A DNA stretch of 64,000 nucleotides from Plazaster borealis. Lineage: Eukaryota; Echinodermata; Asteroidea; Forcipulatida; Labidiasteridae. Positions 37,701 to 50,500 of the stretch are shown one piece after another; the first letter of the stretch is position 1, and each line of letters begins with the position of its first letter. Position numbers and translations under genes: made by a program. The stretch lies in the NCBI GenBank assembly GCA_021014325.1, contig JAJGQC010000474.1:1-64000 (forward strand), given 5' to 3'. The notes beneath the pieces were generated by a model, which worked only from the letters and a program-made list of their open reading frames with translations, did no database searches and had not been told where the DNA came from.

Positions 37701-38389
37701 TCTCTAGCATGCTTAGTTCAGGAGTTATTGTCAAACATAGCGCAGACTTTGTTTCAAACCATTATTCGGCCGGTGTTTATTTCTTGCATGTGTACATGTA
37801 CGTGTTCACACGTAGCCCCAGTTGGTGGTTGTAGCAACCCTACTCCCTGGCCGCTCGCCTCGCCTACAAAATGGTCAGAGAAACGAAACCAGGACGAGGA
37901 GAGAGCCCTTGAGATTGGCTTTCCAATGGTATAAAACTTGTGCAAATCCTGCATTATTCTGAGGGTGATTTGGCCGTGCTTACTTTGTGTTTCTCTCTTT
38001 GACTGCCCTGTGCACAAAAATCCCATTGAACATGCTTCTGAGGAGCCTTCTGAGTATCCCCACTTGCTGGTCATTTACGGTATGGAGATGGCACAAGGCG
38101 GCCATAAAATGTTGATTTTCGGATTTAGGGATATGAGAGGCAGAGTTTGGTATAAATTTTGTGTCTCTAGCATGCTTAGTTCAGGAGTTATTGTCAAACA
38201 TAGCGCAGACTTTGTTTCAAACCATTATTCGGCAGGTGTATGTGTACATGTACGTGTTCACACGTAGCCCCAGTTGGTGGTGGTAGCAACCCTACTCCCT
38301 GGCCGCTCGCCTCGCCTACAAAATGGTCAGAGAAACGAAACCAAGACGAGGAGAGAGCCCTTGAGATTGGCTTTCCAATGGTATAAAAC
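34730..38389. repeat. Eight-monomer block, copy 2 (3,660 bp)
   Basis: This block has the same length series as the block before it. GAGATAGGC (about 35628), GGCGCC plus TAAGG (unit 35645) and TTATTTCTTGC (unit 37475) lie 3,660 bp from their counterparts. The TTACGG variant sits at 37938 rather than at the homologous place, 4,575 bp (5 x 915) from the copy at 33363, so exchanges also occurred at other multiples of the dimer. Confidence 0.55.
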
Positions 38390-41300
38390 TTGTGCAAATC
38401 CTGCATTATTCTGAGGGTGATTTGGCCGTGCTTACTTTGTGTTTCTCTCTTTGACTGCCCTGTGCACAAAAATCCCATTGAACATGCTTCTGAGGAGCCT
38501 TCTGAGTATCCCCACTTGCTGGTCATTTCCGGTATGGAGATGGCACAAGGCGGCCATAAAATGTTGATTTTCGGATTTAGGGATATGAGAGGCAGAGTTT
38601 GGTATAAATTTTGTGTCTCTAGCATGCTTAGTTCAGGAGTTATTGTCAAACATAGCGCAGACTTTGTTTCAAACCATTATTCGGCAGGTGTATGTGTACA
38701 TGTACGTGTTCACACGTAGCCCCAGTTGGTGGTGGTAGCAACCCTACTCCCTGGCCGCTCGCCTCGCCTACAAAATGGTCAGAGAAACGAAACCAGGACG
38801 AGGAGAGAGCCCTTGAGATAGGCTTTCCAATGGTATAAAACTTGTGCAAATCCTGCATTATTCTGAGGGTGATTTGGCCGTGCTTACTTTGTGTTTCTCT
38901 CTTTGACTGCCCTGTGCACAAAAATCCCATTGAACATGCTTCTGAGGCGCCTTCTGAGTATCCCCACTTGCTGGTCATTTCCGGTATGGAGATGGCATAA
39001 GGCGGCCATAAAATGTTGATTTTCGGATTCAGGGATATGAGAGGCAGAGTTTGGTATAAATTTTGTGTCTCTAGCATGCTTAGTTCAGGAGTTATTGTCA
39101 AACATAGCGCAGACTTTGTTTCAAACCATTATTCGGCAGGTGTTTATGTCTTGCATGTGTACATGTACGTGTTCACACGTAGCCCCAGTTGGTGGTGGTA
39201 GCAACCCTACTCCCTGGCCGCTCGCCTCGCCTACAAAATGGTCAGAGAAACGAAACCAGGACGAGGAGAGAGCCCTTGAGATTGGCTTTCCAATGGTATA
39301 AAACTTGTGCAAATCCTGCATTATTCTGAGGGTGATTTGGCCGTGCTTACTTTGTGTTTCTCTCTTTGACTGCCCTGTGCACAAAAATCCCATTGAACAT
39401 GCTTCTGAGGAGCCTTCTGAGTATCCCCACTTGCTGGTCATTTCCGGTATGGAGATGGCACAAGGCGGCCATAAAATGTTGATTTTCGGATTTAGGGATA
39501 TGAGAGGCAGAGTTTGGTATAAATTTTGTGTCTCTAGCATGCTTAGTTCAGGAGTTATTGTCAAACATAGCGCAGACTTTGTTTCAAACCATTATTCGGC
39601 AGGTGTATGTGTACATGTACGTGTTCACACGTAGCCCCAGTTGGTGGTGGTAGCAACCCTACTCCCTGGCCGCTCGCCTCGCCTACAAAATGGTCAGAGA
39701 AACGAAACCAAGACGAGGAGAGAGCCCTTGAGATTGGCTTTCCAATGGTATAAAACTTGTGCAAATCCTGCATTATTCTGAGGGTGATTTGGCCGTGCTT
39801 ACTTTGTGTTTCTCTCTTTGACTGCCCTGTGCACAAAAATCCCATTGAACATGCTTCTGAGGAGCCTTCTGAGTATCCCCACTTGCTGGTCATTTCCGGT
39901 ATGGAGATGGCATAAGGCGGCCATAAAATGTTAATTTTCGGATTCAGGGATATGAGAGGCAGAGTTTGGTATAAATTTTGTGTCTCTAGCATGCTTAGTT
40001 CAGGAGTTATTGTCAAACATAGCGCAGACTTTGTTTCAAACCATTATTCGGCAGGTGTTTATGTCTTGCATGTGTACATGTACGTGTTCACACGTAGCCC
40101 CAGTTGGTGGTGTTAGCAACCCTACTCCCTGGCCGCTCGCCTCGCCTAGAAAATGGTCAGAGAAACGAAACCAGGACGAGGAGAGAGCCCTTGAGATTGG
40201 CTTTCCAATGGTATAAAACTTGTGCAAATCCTGCATTATTCTGAGGGTGATTTGGCCGTGCTTACTTTGTGTTTCTCTCTTTGACTGCCCTGTGCACAAA
40301 AATCCCATTGAACATGCTTCTGAGGCGCCTTCTGAGTATCCCCACTTGCTGGTCATTTCCGGTATGGAGATGGCACAAGGCGGCCATAAAATGTTGATTT
40401 TCGGATTTAGGGATATGAGAGGCAGAGTTTGGTATAAATTTTGTGTCTCTAGCATGCTTAGTTCAGGAGTTATTGTCAAACATAGCGCAGACTTTGTTTC
40501 AAACCATTATTCGGCAGGTGTTTATGTCTTGCATGTGTACATGTACGTGTTCACACGTAGCCCCAGTTGGTGGTGGTAGCAACCCTACTCCCTGGCCGCT
40601 CGCCTCGCCTACAAAATGGTCAGAGAAACGAAACCAAGACGAGGAGAGAGCCCTTGAGATTGGCTTTCCAATGGTATAAAACTTGTGCAAATCCTGCATT
40701 ATTCTGAGGGTGATTTGGCCGTGCTTACTTTGTGTTTCTCTCTTTGACTGCCCTGTGCACAAAAATCCCATTGAACATGCTTCTGAGGAGCCTTCTGAGT
40801 ATCCCCACTTGCTGGTCATTTCCGGTATGGAGATGGCACAAGGCGGCCATAAAATGTTGATTTTCGGATTTAGGGATATGAGAGGCAGAGTTTGGTATAA
40901 ATTTTGTGTCTCTAGCATGCTTAGTTCAGGAGTTATTGTCAAACATAGCGCAGACTTTGTTTCAAACCATTATTCGGCAGGTGTATGTGTACATGTACGT
41001 GTTCACACGTAGCCCCAGTTGGTGGTGGTAGCAACCCTACTCCCTGGCCGCTCGCCTCGCCTACAAAATGGTCAGAGAAACGAAACCAGGACGAGGAGAG
41101 AGCCCTTGAGATTGGCTTTCCAATGGTATAAAACTTGTGCAAATCCTGCATTATTCTGAGGGTGATTTGGCCGTGCTTACTTTGTGTTTCTCTCTTTGAC
41201 TGCCCTGTGCACAAAAATCCCATTGAACATGCTTCTGAGGCGCCTTCTGAGTATCCCCACTTGCTGGTCATTTCCGGTATGGAGATGGCACAAGGCGGCC

Positions 41301-42975
41301 ATAAAATGTTGATTTTCGGATTCAGGGATATGAGAGGCAGAGTTTGGTATAAATTTTGTGTCTCTAGCATGCTTAGTTCAGGAGTTATTGTCAAACATAG
41401 CGCAGACTTTGTTTCAAACCATTATTCGGCAGGTGTTTATGTCTTGCATGTGTACATGTACGTGTTCACACGTAGCCCCAGTTGGTGGTGGTAGCAACCC
41501 TACTCCCTGGCCGCTCGCCTCGCCTACAAAATGGTCAGAGAAACGAAACCAGGACGAGGAGAGAGCCCTTGAGATTGGCTTTCCAATGGTATAAAACTTG
41601 TGCAAATCCTGCATTATTCTGAGGGTGATTTGGCCGTGCTTACTTTGTGTTTCTCTCTTTGACTGCCCTGTGCACAAAAATCCCATTGAACATGCTTCTG
41701 AGGAGCCTTCTGAGTATCCCCACTTGCTGGTCATTTCCGGTATGGAGATGGCACAAGGCGGCCATAAAATGTTGATTTTCGGATTTAGGGATATGAGAGG
41801 CAGAGTTTGGTATAAATTTTGTGTCTCTAGCATGCTTAGTTCAGGAGTTATTGTCAAACATAGCGCAGACTTTGTTTCAAACCATTATTCGGCAGGTGTA
41901 TGTGTACATGTACGTGTTCACACGTAGCCCCAGTTGGTGGTGGTAGCAACCCTACTCCCTGGCCGCTCGCCTCGCCTACAAAATGGTCAGAGAAACGAAA
42001 CCAAGACGAGGAGAGAGCCCTTGAGATTGGCTTTCCAATGGTATAAAACTTGTGCAAATCCTGCATTATTCTGAGGGTGATTTGGCCGTGCTTACTTTGT
42101 GTTTCTCTCTTTGACTGCCCTGTGCACAAAAATCCCATTGAACATGCTTCTGAGGAGCCTTCTGAGTATCCCCACTTGCTGGTCATTTCCGGTATGGAGA
42201 TGGCACAAGGCGGCCATAAAATGTTGATTTTCGGATTTAGGGATATGAGAGGCAGAGTTTGGTATAAATTTTGTGTCTCTAGCATGCTTAGTTCAGGAGT
42301 TATTGTCAAACATAGCGCAGACTTTGTTTCAAACCATTATTCGGCAGGTGTTTATGTCTTGCATGTGTACATGTACGTGTTCACACGTAGCCCCAGTTGG
42401 TGGTGGTAGCAACCCTACTCCCTGGCCGCTCGCCTCGCCTACAAAATGGTCAGAGAAACGAAACCAAGACGAGGAGAGAGCCCTTGAGATTGGCTTTCCA
42501 ATGGTATAAAACTTGTGCAAATCCTGCATTATTCTGAGGGTGATTTGGCCGTGCTTACTTTGTGTTTCTCTCTTTGACTGCCCTGTGCACAAAAATCCCA
42601 TTGAACATGCTTCTGAGGCGCCTTCTGAGTATCCCCACTTGCTGGTCATTTCCGGTATGGAGATGGCACAAGGCGGCCATAAAATGTTGATTTTCGGATT
42701 TAGGGATATGAGAGGCAGAGTTTGGTATAAATTTTGTGTCTCTAGCATGCTTAGTTCAGGAGTTATTGTCAAACATAGCGCAGACTTTGTTTCAAACCAT
42801 TATTTGGCAGGTGTTTATGTCTTGCATGTGTACATGTACGTGTTCACACGTAGCCCCAGTTGGTGGTGGTAGCAACCCTACTCCCTGGCCGCTCGCCTCG
42901 CCTACAAAATGGTCAGAGAAACGAAACCAGGACGAGGAGAGAGCCCTTGAGATTGGCTTTCCAATGGTATAAAAC

Positions 42976-43427
42976 TTGTGCAAATCCTGCATTATTCTGA
43001 GGGTGATTTGGCCGTGCTTACTTTGTGTTTCTCTCTTTGACTGCCCTGTGCACAAAAATCCTATTGAACATGCTTCTGAGGCGCCTTCTGAGTATCCCCA
43101 CTTGCTGGTCATTTCCGGTATGGAGATGGCACAAGGCGGCCATAAAATGTTGATTTTCGGACTTAGGGATATGAGAGGCAGAGTTTGGTATAAATTTTGT
43201 GTCTCTAGCATGCTTAGTTCAGGAGTTATTGTCAAACATAGCGCAGACTTTGTTTCAAACCATTATTCGGCAGGTGTATGTGTCCATGTACGTGTTCACA
43301 CGTAGCCCCAGTTGGTGGTGGTAGCAACCCTACTCCCTGGCCGCTCGCCTCGCCTACAAAATGGTCAGAGAAACGAAACCAAAACGAGGAGAGAGCCCTT
43401 GAGATTGGCTTTCCAATGGTATAAAAC
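42976..43427. repeat. Twin monomer 1 with shared rare variants
   Basis: This unit shares with unit 47087 the rare changes ATCCTATTG (T at 43062) and GGACTTAGG (C at 43162), together with GGCGCC and TGTCCATG. The first two are seen in no other unit. The pair lies 4,111 bp (nine units) apart and the neighbours differ, so a single monomer appears to have been copied. Confidence 0.8.
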
Positions 43428-43889
43428 TTGTGCAAATCCTGCATTATTCTGAGGGTGATTTGGCCGTGCTTACTTTGTGTTTCTCTCTTTGACTGCCTTG
43501 TGCACAAAAATCCCATTGAACATGCTTCTGAGGAGCCTTCTGAGTATCCCCACTTGCTGGTCATTTACTGTATGGAGATGGCACAAGGCGGCCATAAAAT
43601 GTTGATTTTCGGATTTAGGGATATGAGAGTCAGAGTTTGGTATAAATTTTGTGTCACAGCATGCTTAGTTCAGGAGTTATTGTCAAACATAGCGCAGACT
43701 TTGTTTCAAACCATTATTCGGCAGGTGTTTATTTCTTGCATGTGTACATGTACGTGTTCACACGTAGCCCCAGTTGGTGGTGGTAGCAACCCTACTCCCT
43801 GGCCGCTCGCCTCGCCTACAAAATGGTCAGAGAAACGAAACTAGGACGAGGAGAGAGCCCTTGAGATTGGCTTTCCAATGGTATAAAAC
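43428..43889. repeat. Unusually diverged monomer in the right zone (462 bp)
   Basis: This unit carries several private changes: GCCTTGTGC near 43497, ATTTACTGTATGG near 43564, GAGAGTCAG near 43626 and GTGTCACAGCATGC near 43652, which is one base shorter than consensus. It also has the TTATTTCTTGC insert and a CTAGGACG end shared with unit 33363. It stands out against neighbours that differ by only one to three bases. Confidence 0.85.
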
Positions 43890-46800
43890 TTGTGCAAATC
43901 CTGCATTATTCTGAGGGTGATTTGGCCGTGCTTACTTTGTGTTTCTCTCTTTGACTGCCCTGTGCACAAAAATCCCATTGAACATGCTTCTGAGGAGCCT
44001 TCTGAGTATCCCCACTTGCTGGTCATTTCCGGTATGGAGATGGCACAAGGCGGCCATAAAATGTTGATTTTCGGATTTAGGGATATGAGAGGCAGAGTTT
44101 GGTATAAATTTTGTGTCTCTAGCATGCTTAGTTCAGGAGTTATTGTCAAACATAGCGCAGACTTTGTTTCAAACCATTATTCGGCAGGTGTATGTGTACA
44201 TGTACGTGTTCACACGTAGCCCCAGTTGGTGGTGGTAGCAACCCTACTCCCTGGCCGCTCGCCTCGCCTACAAAATGGTCAGAGAAACGAAACCAGGACG
44301 AGGAGAGAGCCCTTGAGATTGGCTTTCCAATGGTATAAAACTTGTGCAAATCCTGCATTATTCTGAGGGTGATTTGGCCGTGCTTACTTTGTGTTTCTCT
44401 CTTTGACTGCCCTGTGCACAAAAATCCCATTGAACATGCTTCTGAGGCGCCTTCTGAGTATCCCCACTTGCTGGTCATTTCCGGTATGGAGATGGCACAA
44501 GGCGGCCATAAAATGTTGATTTTCGGATTTAGGGATATGAGAGGCAGAGTTTGGTATAAATTTTGTGTCTCTAGCATGCTTAGTTCAGGAGTTATTGTCA
44601 AACATAGCGCAGACTTTGTTTCAAACCATTATTCGGCAGGTGTTTATGTCTTGCATGTGTACATGTACGTGTTCACACGTAGCCCCAGTTGGTGGTGTTA
44701 GCAACCCTACTCCCTGGCCGCTCGCCTCGCCTACAAAATGGTCAGAGAAACGAAACCAGGACGAGGAGAGAGCCCTTGAGATTGGCTTTCCAATGGTATA
44801 AAACTTGTGCAAATCCTGCATTATTCTGAGGGTGATTTGGCCGTGCTTACTTTGTGTTTCTCTCTTTGACTGCCCTGTGCACAAAAATCCCATTGAACAT
44901 GCTTCTGAGGAGCCTTCTGAGTATCCCCACTTGCTGGTCATTTCCGGTATGGAGATGGCACAAGGCGGCCATAAAATGTTGATTTTCGGATTTAGGGATA
45001 TGAGAGGCAGAGTTTGGTATAAATTTTGTGTCTCTAGCATGCTTAGTTCAGGAGTTATTGTCAAACATAGCGCAGACTTTGTTTCAAACCATTATTCGGC
45101 AGGTGTATGTGTACATGTACGTGTTCACACGTAGCCCCAGTTGGTGGTGGTAGCAACCCTACTCCCTGGCCGCTCGCCTCGCCTACAAAATGGTCAGAGA
45201 AACGAAACCAGGACGAGGAGAGAGCCCTTGAGATTGGCTTTCCAATGGTATAAAACTTGTGCAAATCCTGCATTATTCTGAGGGTGATTTGGCCGTGCTT
45301 ACTTTGTGTTTCTCTCTTTGACTGCCCTGTGCACAAAAATCCCATTGAACATGCTTCTGAGGCGCCTTCTGAGTATCCCCACTTGCTGGTCATTTCCGGT
45401 ATGGAGATGGCACAAGGCGGCCATAAAATGTTGATTTTCGGATTTAGGGATATGAGAGGCAGAGTTTGGTATAAATTTTGTGTCTCTAGCATGCTTAGTT
45501 CAGGAGTTATTGTCAAACATAGCGCAGACTTTGTTTCAAACCATTATTCGGCAGGTGTTTATGTCTTGCATGTGTACATGTACGTGTTCACACGTAGCCC
45601 CAGTTGGTGGTGTTAGCAACCCTACTCCCTGGCCGCTCGCCTCGCCTAGAAAATGGTCAGAGAAACGAAACCAGGACGAGGAGAGAGCCCTTGAGATTGG
45701 CTTTCCAATGGTATAAAACTTGTGCAAATCCTGCATTATTCTGAGGGTGATTTGGCCGTGCTTACTTTGTGTTTCTCTCTTTGACTGCCCTGTGCACAAA
45801 AATCCCATTGAACATGCTTCTGAGGCGCCTTCTGAGTATCCCCACTTGCTGGTCATTTCCGGTATGGAGATGGCACAAGGCGGCCATAAAATGTTGATTT
45901 TCGGATTTAGGGATATGAGAGGCAGAGTTTGGTATAAATTTTGTGTCTCTAGCATGCTTAGTTCAGGAGTTATTGTCAAACATAGCGCAGACTTTGTTTC
46001 AAACCATTATTCGGCAGGTGTATGTGTACATGTACGTGTTCACACGTAGCCCCAGTTGGTGGTGGTAGCAACCCTACTCCCTGGCCGCTCGCCTCGCCTA
46101 CAAAATGGTCAGAGAAACGAAACCAAAACGAGGAGAGAGCCCTTGAGATTGGCTTTCCAATGGTATAAAACTTGTGCAAATCCTGCATTATTCTGAGGGT
46201 GATTTGGCCGTGCTTACTTTGTGTTTCTCTCTTTGACTGCCCTGTGCACAAAAATCCCATTGAACATGCTTCTGAGGAGCCTTCTGAGTATCCCCACTTG
46301 CTGGTCATTTCCGGTATGGAGATGGCACAAGGCGGCCATAAAATGTTGATTTTCGGATTTAGGGATATGAGAGGCAGAGTTTGGTATAAATTTTGTGTCT
46401 CTAGCATGCTTAGTTCAGGAGTTATTGTCAAACATAGCGCAGACTTTGTTTCAAACCATTATTCGGCAGGTGTATGTGTACATGTACGTGTTCACACGTA
46501 GCCCCAGTTGGTGGTGGTAGCAACCCTACTCCCTGGCCGCTCGCCTCGCCTACAAAATGGTCAGAGAAACGAAACCAGGACGAGGAGAGAGCCCTTGAGA
46601 TTGGCTTTCCAATGGTATAAAACTTGTGCAAATCCTGCATTATTCTGAGGGTGATTTGGCCGTGCTTACTTTGTGTTTCTCTCTTTGACTGCCCTGTGCA
46701 CAAAAATCCCATTGAACATGCTTCTGAGGCGCCTTCTGAGTATCCCCACTTGCTGGTCATTTCCGGTATGGAGATGGCACAAGGCGGCCATAAAATGTTG

Positions 46801-47086
46801 ATTTTCGGATTTAGGGATATGAGAGGCAGAGTTTGGTATAAATTTTGTGTCTCTAGCATGCTTAGTTCAGGAGTTATTGTCAAACATAGCGCAGACTTTG
46901 TTTCAAACCATTATTCGGCAGGTGTTTATTTCTTGCATGTGTACATGTACGTGTTCACACGTAGCCCCAGTTGGTGGTGGTAGCAACCCTACTCCCTGGC
47001 CGCTCGCCTCGCCTACAAAATGGTCAGAGAAACGAAACCAGGACGAGGAGAGAGCCCTTGAGATTGGCTTTCCAATGGTATAAAAC

Positions 47087-47538
47087 TTGTGCAAATCCTG
47101 CATTATTCTGAGGGTGATTTGGCCGTGCTTACTTTGTGTTTCTCTCTTTGACTGCCCTGTGCACAAAAATCCTATTGAACATGCTTCTGAGGCGCCTTCT
47201 GAGTATCCCCACTTGCTGGTCATTTCCGGTATGGAGATGGCACAAGGCGGCCATAAAATGTTGATTTTCGGACTTAGGGATATGAGAGGCAGAGTTTGGT
47301 ATAAATTTTGTGTCTCTAGCATGCTTAGTTCAGGAGTTATTGTCAAACATAGCGCAGACTTTGTTTCAAACCATTATTCGGCAGGTGTATGTGTCCATGT
47401 ACGTGTTCACACGTAGCCCCAGTTGGTGGTGGTAGCAACCCTACTCCCTGGCCGCTCGCCTCGCCTACAAATTGGTCAGAGAAACGAAACCAGGACGAGG
47501 AGAGAGCCCTTGAGATTGGCTTTCCAATGGTATAAAAC
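47087..47538. repeat. Twin monomer 2 with shared rare variants
   Basis: This is the partner of unit 42976, with T at 47173 and C at 47273 at homologous positions. It ends with ACAAATTGGTC in place of ACAAAATGGTC near 47467, a private change acquired after copying. Confidence 0.8.
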
Positions 47539-50500
47539 TTGTGCAAATCCTGCATTATTCTGAGGGTGATTTGGCCGTGCTTACTTTGTGTTTCTCTCTT
47601 TGACTGCCCTGTGCACAAAAATCCCATTGAACATGCTTCTGAGGCGCCTTCTGAGTATCCCCACTTGCTGGTCATTTCCGGTATGGAGATGGCACAAGGC
47701 GGCCATAAAATGTTGATTTTCGGATTTAGGGATATGAGAGGCAGAGTTTGGTATAAATTTTGTGTCTCTAGCATGCTTAGTTCAGGAGTTATTGTCAAAC
47801 ATAGCGCAGACTTTGTTTCAAACCATTATTCGGCAGGTGTTTATGTCTTGCATGTGTACATGTACGTGTTCACACGTAGCCCCAGTTGGTGGTGGTAGCA
47901 ACCCTACTCCCTGGCCGCTCGCCTCGCCTACAAAATGGTCAGAGAAACGAAACCAGGACGAGGAGAGAGCCCTTGAGATTGGCTTTCCAATGGTATAAAA
48001 CTTGTGCAAATCCTGCATTATTCTGAGGGTGATTTGGCCGTGCTTACTTTGTGTTTCTCTCTTTGACTGCCCTGTGCACAAAAATCCCATTGAACATGCT
48101 TCTGAGGAGCCTTCTGAGTATCCCCACTTGCTGGTCATTTCCGGTATGGAGATGGCACAAGGCGGCCATAAAATGTTGATTTTCGGATTTAGGGATATGA
48201 GAGGCAGAGTTTGGTATAAATTTTGTGTCTCTAGCATGCTTAGTTCAGGAGTTATTGTCAAACATAGCGCAGACTTTGTTTCAAACCATTATTCGGCAGG
48301 TGTATGTGTACATGTACGTGTTCACACGTAGCCCCAGTTGGTGGTGGTAGCAACCCTACTCCCTGGCCGCTCGCCTCGCCTACAAAATGGTCAGAGAAAC
48401 GAAACCAAAACGAGGAGAGAGCCCTTGAGATTGGCTTTCCAATGGTATAAAACTTGTGCAAATCCTGCATTATTCTGAGGGTGATTTGGCCGTGCTTACT
48501 TTGTGTTTCTCTCTTTGACTGCCCTGTGCACAAAAATCCCATTGAACATGCTTCTGAGGCGCCTTCTGAGTATCCCCACTTGCTGGTCATTTCCGGTATG
48601 GAGATGGCACAAGGCGGCCATAAAATGTTGATTTTCGGATTTAGGGATATGAGAGGCAGAGTTTGGTATAAATTTTGTGTCTCTAGCATGCTTAGTTCAG
48701 GAGTTATTGTCAAACATAGCGCAGACTTTGTTTCAAACCATTATTCGGCAGGTGTTTATGTCTTGCATGTGTACATGTACGTGTTCACACGTAGCCCCAG
48801 TTGGTGGTGGTAGCAACCCTACTCCCTGGCCGCTCGCCTCGCCTACAAAATGGTCAGAGAAACGAAACCAGGACGAGGAGAGAGCCCTTGAGATTGGCTT
48901 TCCAATGGTATAAAACTTGTGCAAATCCTGCATTATTCTGAGGGTGATTTGGCCGTGCTTACTTTGTGTTTCTCTCTTTGACTGCCCTGTGCACAAAAAT
49001 CCCATTGAACATGCTTCTGAGGAGCCTTCTGAGTATCCCCACTTGCTGGTCATTTCCGGTATGGAGATGGCACAAGGCGGCCATAAAATGTTGATTTTCG
49101 GATTTAGGGATATGAGAGGCAGAGTTTGGTATAAATTTTGTGTCTCTAGCATGCTTAGTTCAGGAGTTATTGTCAAACATAGCGCAGACTTTGTTTCAAA
49201 CCATTATTCGGCAGGTGTATGTGTCCATGTACGTGTTCACACGTAGCCCCAGTTGGTGGTGGTAGCAACCCTACTCCCTGGCCGCTCGCCTCGCCTACAA
49301 AATGGTCAGAGAAACGAAACCAAAACGAGGAGAGAGCCCTTGAGATAGGCTTTCCAATGGTATAAAACTTGTGCAAATCCTGCATTATTCTGAGGGTGAT
49401 TTGGCCGTGCTTACTTTGTGTTTCTCTCTTTGACTGCCCTGTGCACAAAAATCCCATTGAACATGCTGCTGAGGCGCCTTCTGAGTATCCCCACTTGCTG
49501 GTCATTTCCGGTATGGAGATGGCATAAGGCGGCCATTAAATGTTGATTTTCGGATTTAGGGATATGAGAGGCAGAGTTTGGTATAAATTTTGTGTCTCTA
49601 GCATGCTTAGTTCAGGAGTTATTGTCAAACATAGCGCAGACTTTGTTTCAAACCATTATTTGGCAGGTGTTTATGTCTTGCATGTGTACATGTACGTGTT
49701 CACACGTAGCCCCAGTTGGTGGTGTTAGCAACCCTACTCCCTGGCCGCTCGCCTCGCCTACAAAATGGTCAGAGAAACGAAACCAGGACGAGGAGAGAGC
49801 CCTTGAGATTGGCTTTCCAATGGTATAAAACTTGTGCAAATCCTGCATTATTCTGAGGGTGATTTGGCCGTGCTTACTTTGTGTTTCTCTCTTTGACTGC
49901 CCTGTGCACAAAAATCCCATTGAACATGCTTCTGAGGCGCCTTCTGAGTATCCCCACTTGCTGGTCATTTCCGGTATGGAGATGGCACAAGGCGGCCATA
50001 AAATGTTGATTTTCGGATTTAGGGATATGAGAGGCAGAGTTTGGTATAAATTTTGTGTCTCTAGCATGCTTAGTTCAGGAGTTATTGTCAAACATAGCGC
50101 AGACTTTGTTTCAAACCATTATTCGGCAGGTGTATGTGTCCATGTACGTGTTCACACGTAGCCCCAGTTGGTGGTGGTAGCAACCCTACTCCCTGGCCGC
50201 TCGCCTCGCCTACAAAATGGTCAGAGAAACGAAACCAGGACGAGGAGAGAGCCCTTGAGATTGGCTTTCCAATGGTATAAAACTTGTGCAAATCCTGCAT
50301 TATTCTGAGGGTGATTTGGCCGTGCTTACTTTGTGTTTCTCTCTTTGACTGCCCTGTGCACAAAAATCCCATTGAACATGCTTCTGAGGCGCCTTCTGAG
50401 TATCCCCACTTGCTGGTCATTTCCGGTATGGAGATGGCACAAGGCGGCCATAAAATGTTGATTTTCGGATTTAGGGATATGAGAGGCAGAGTTTGGTATA

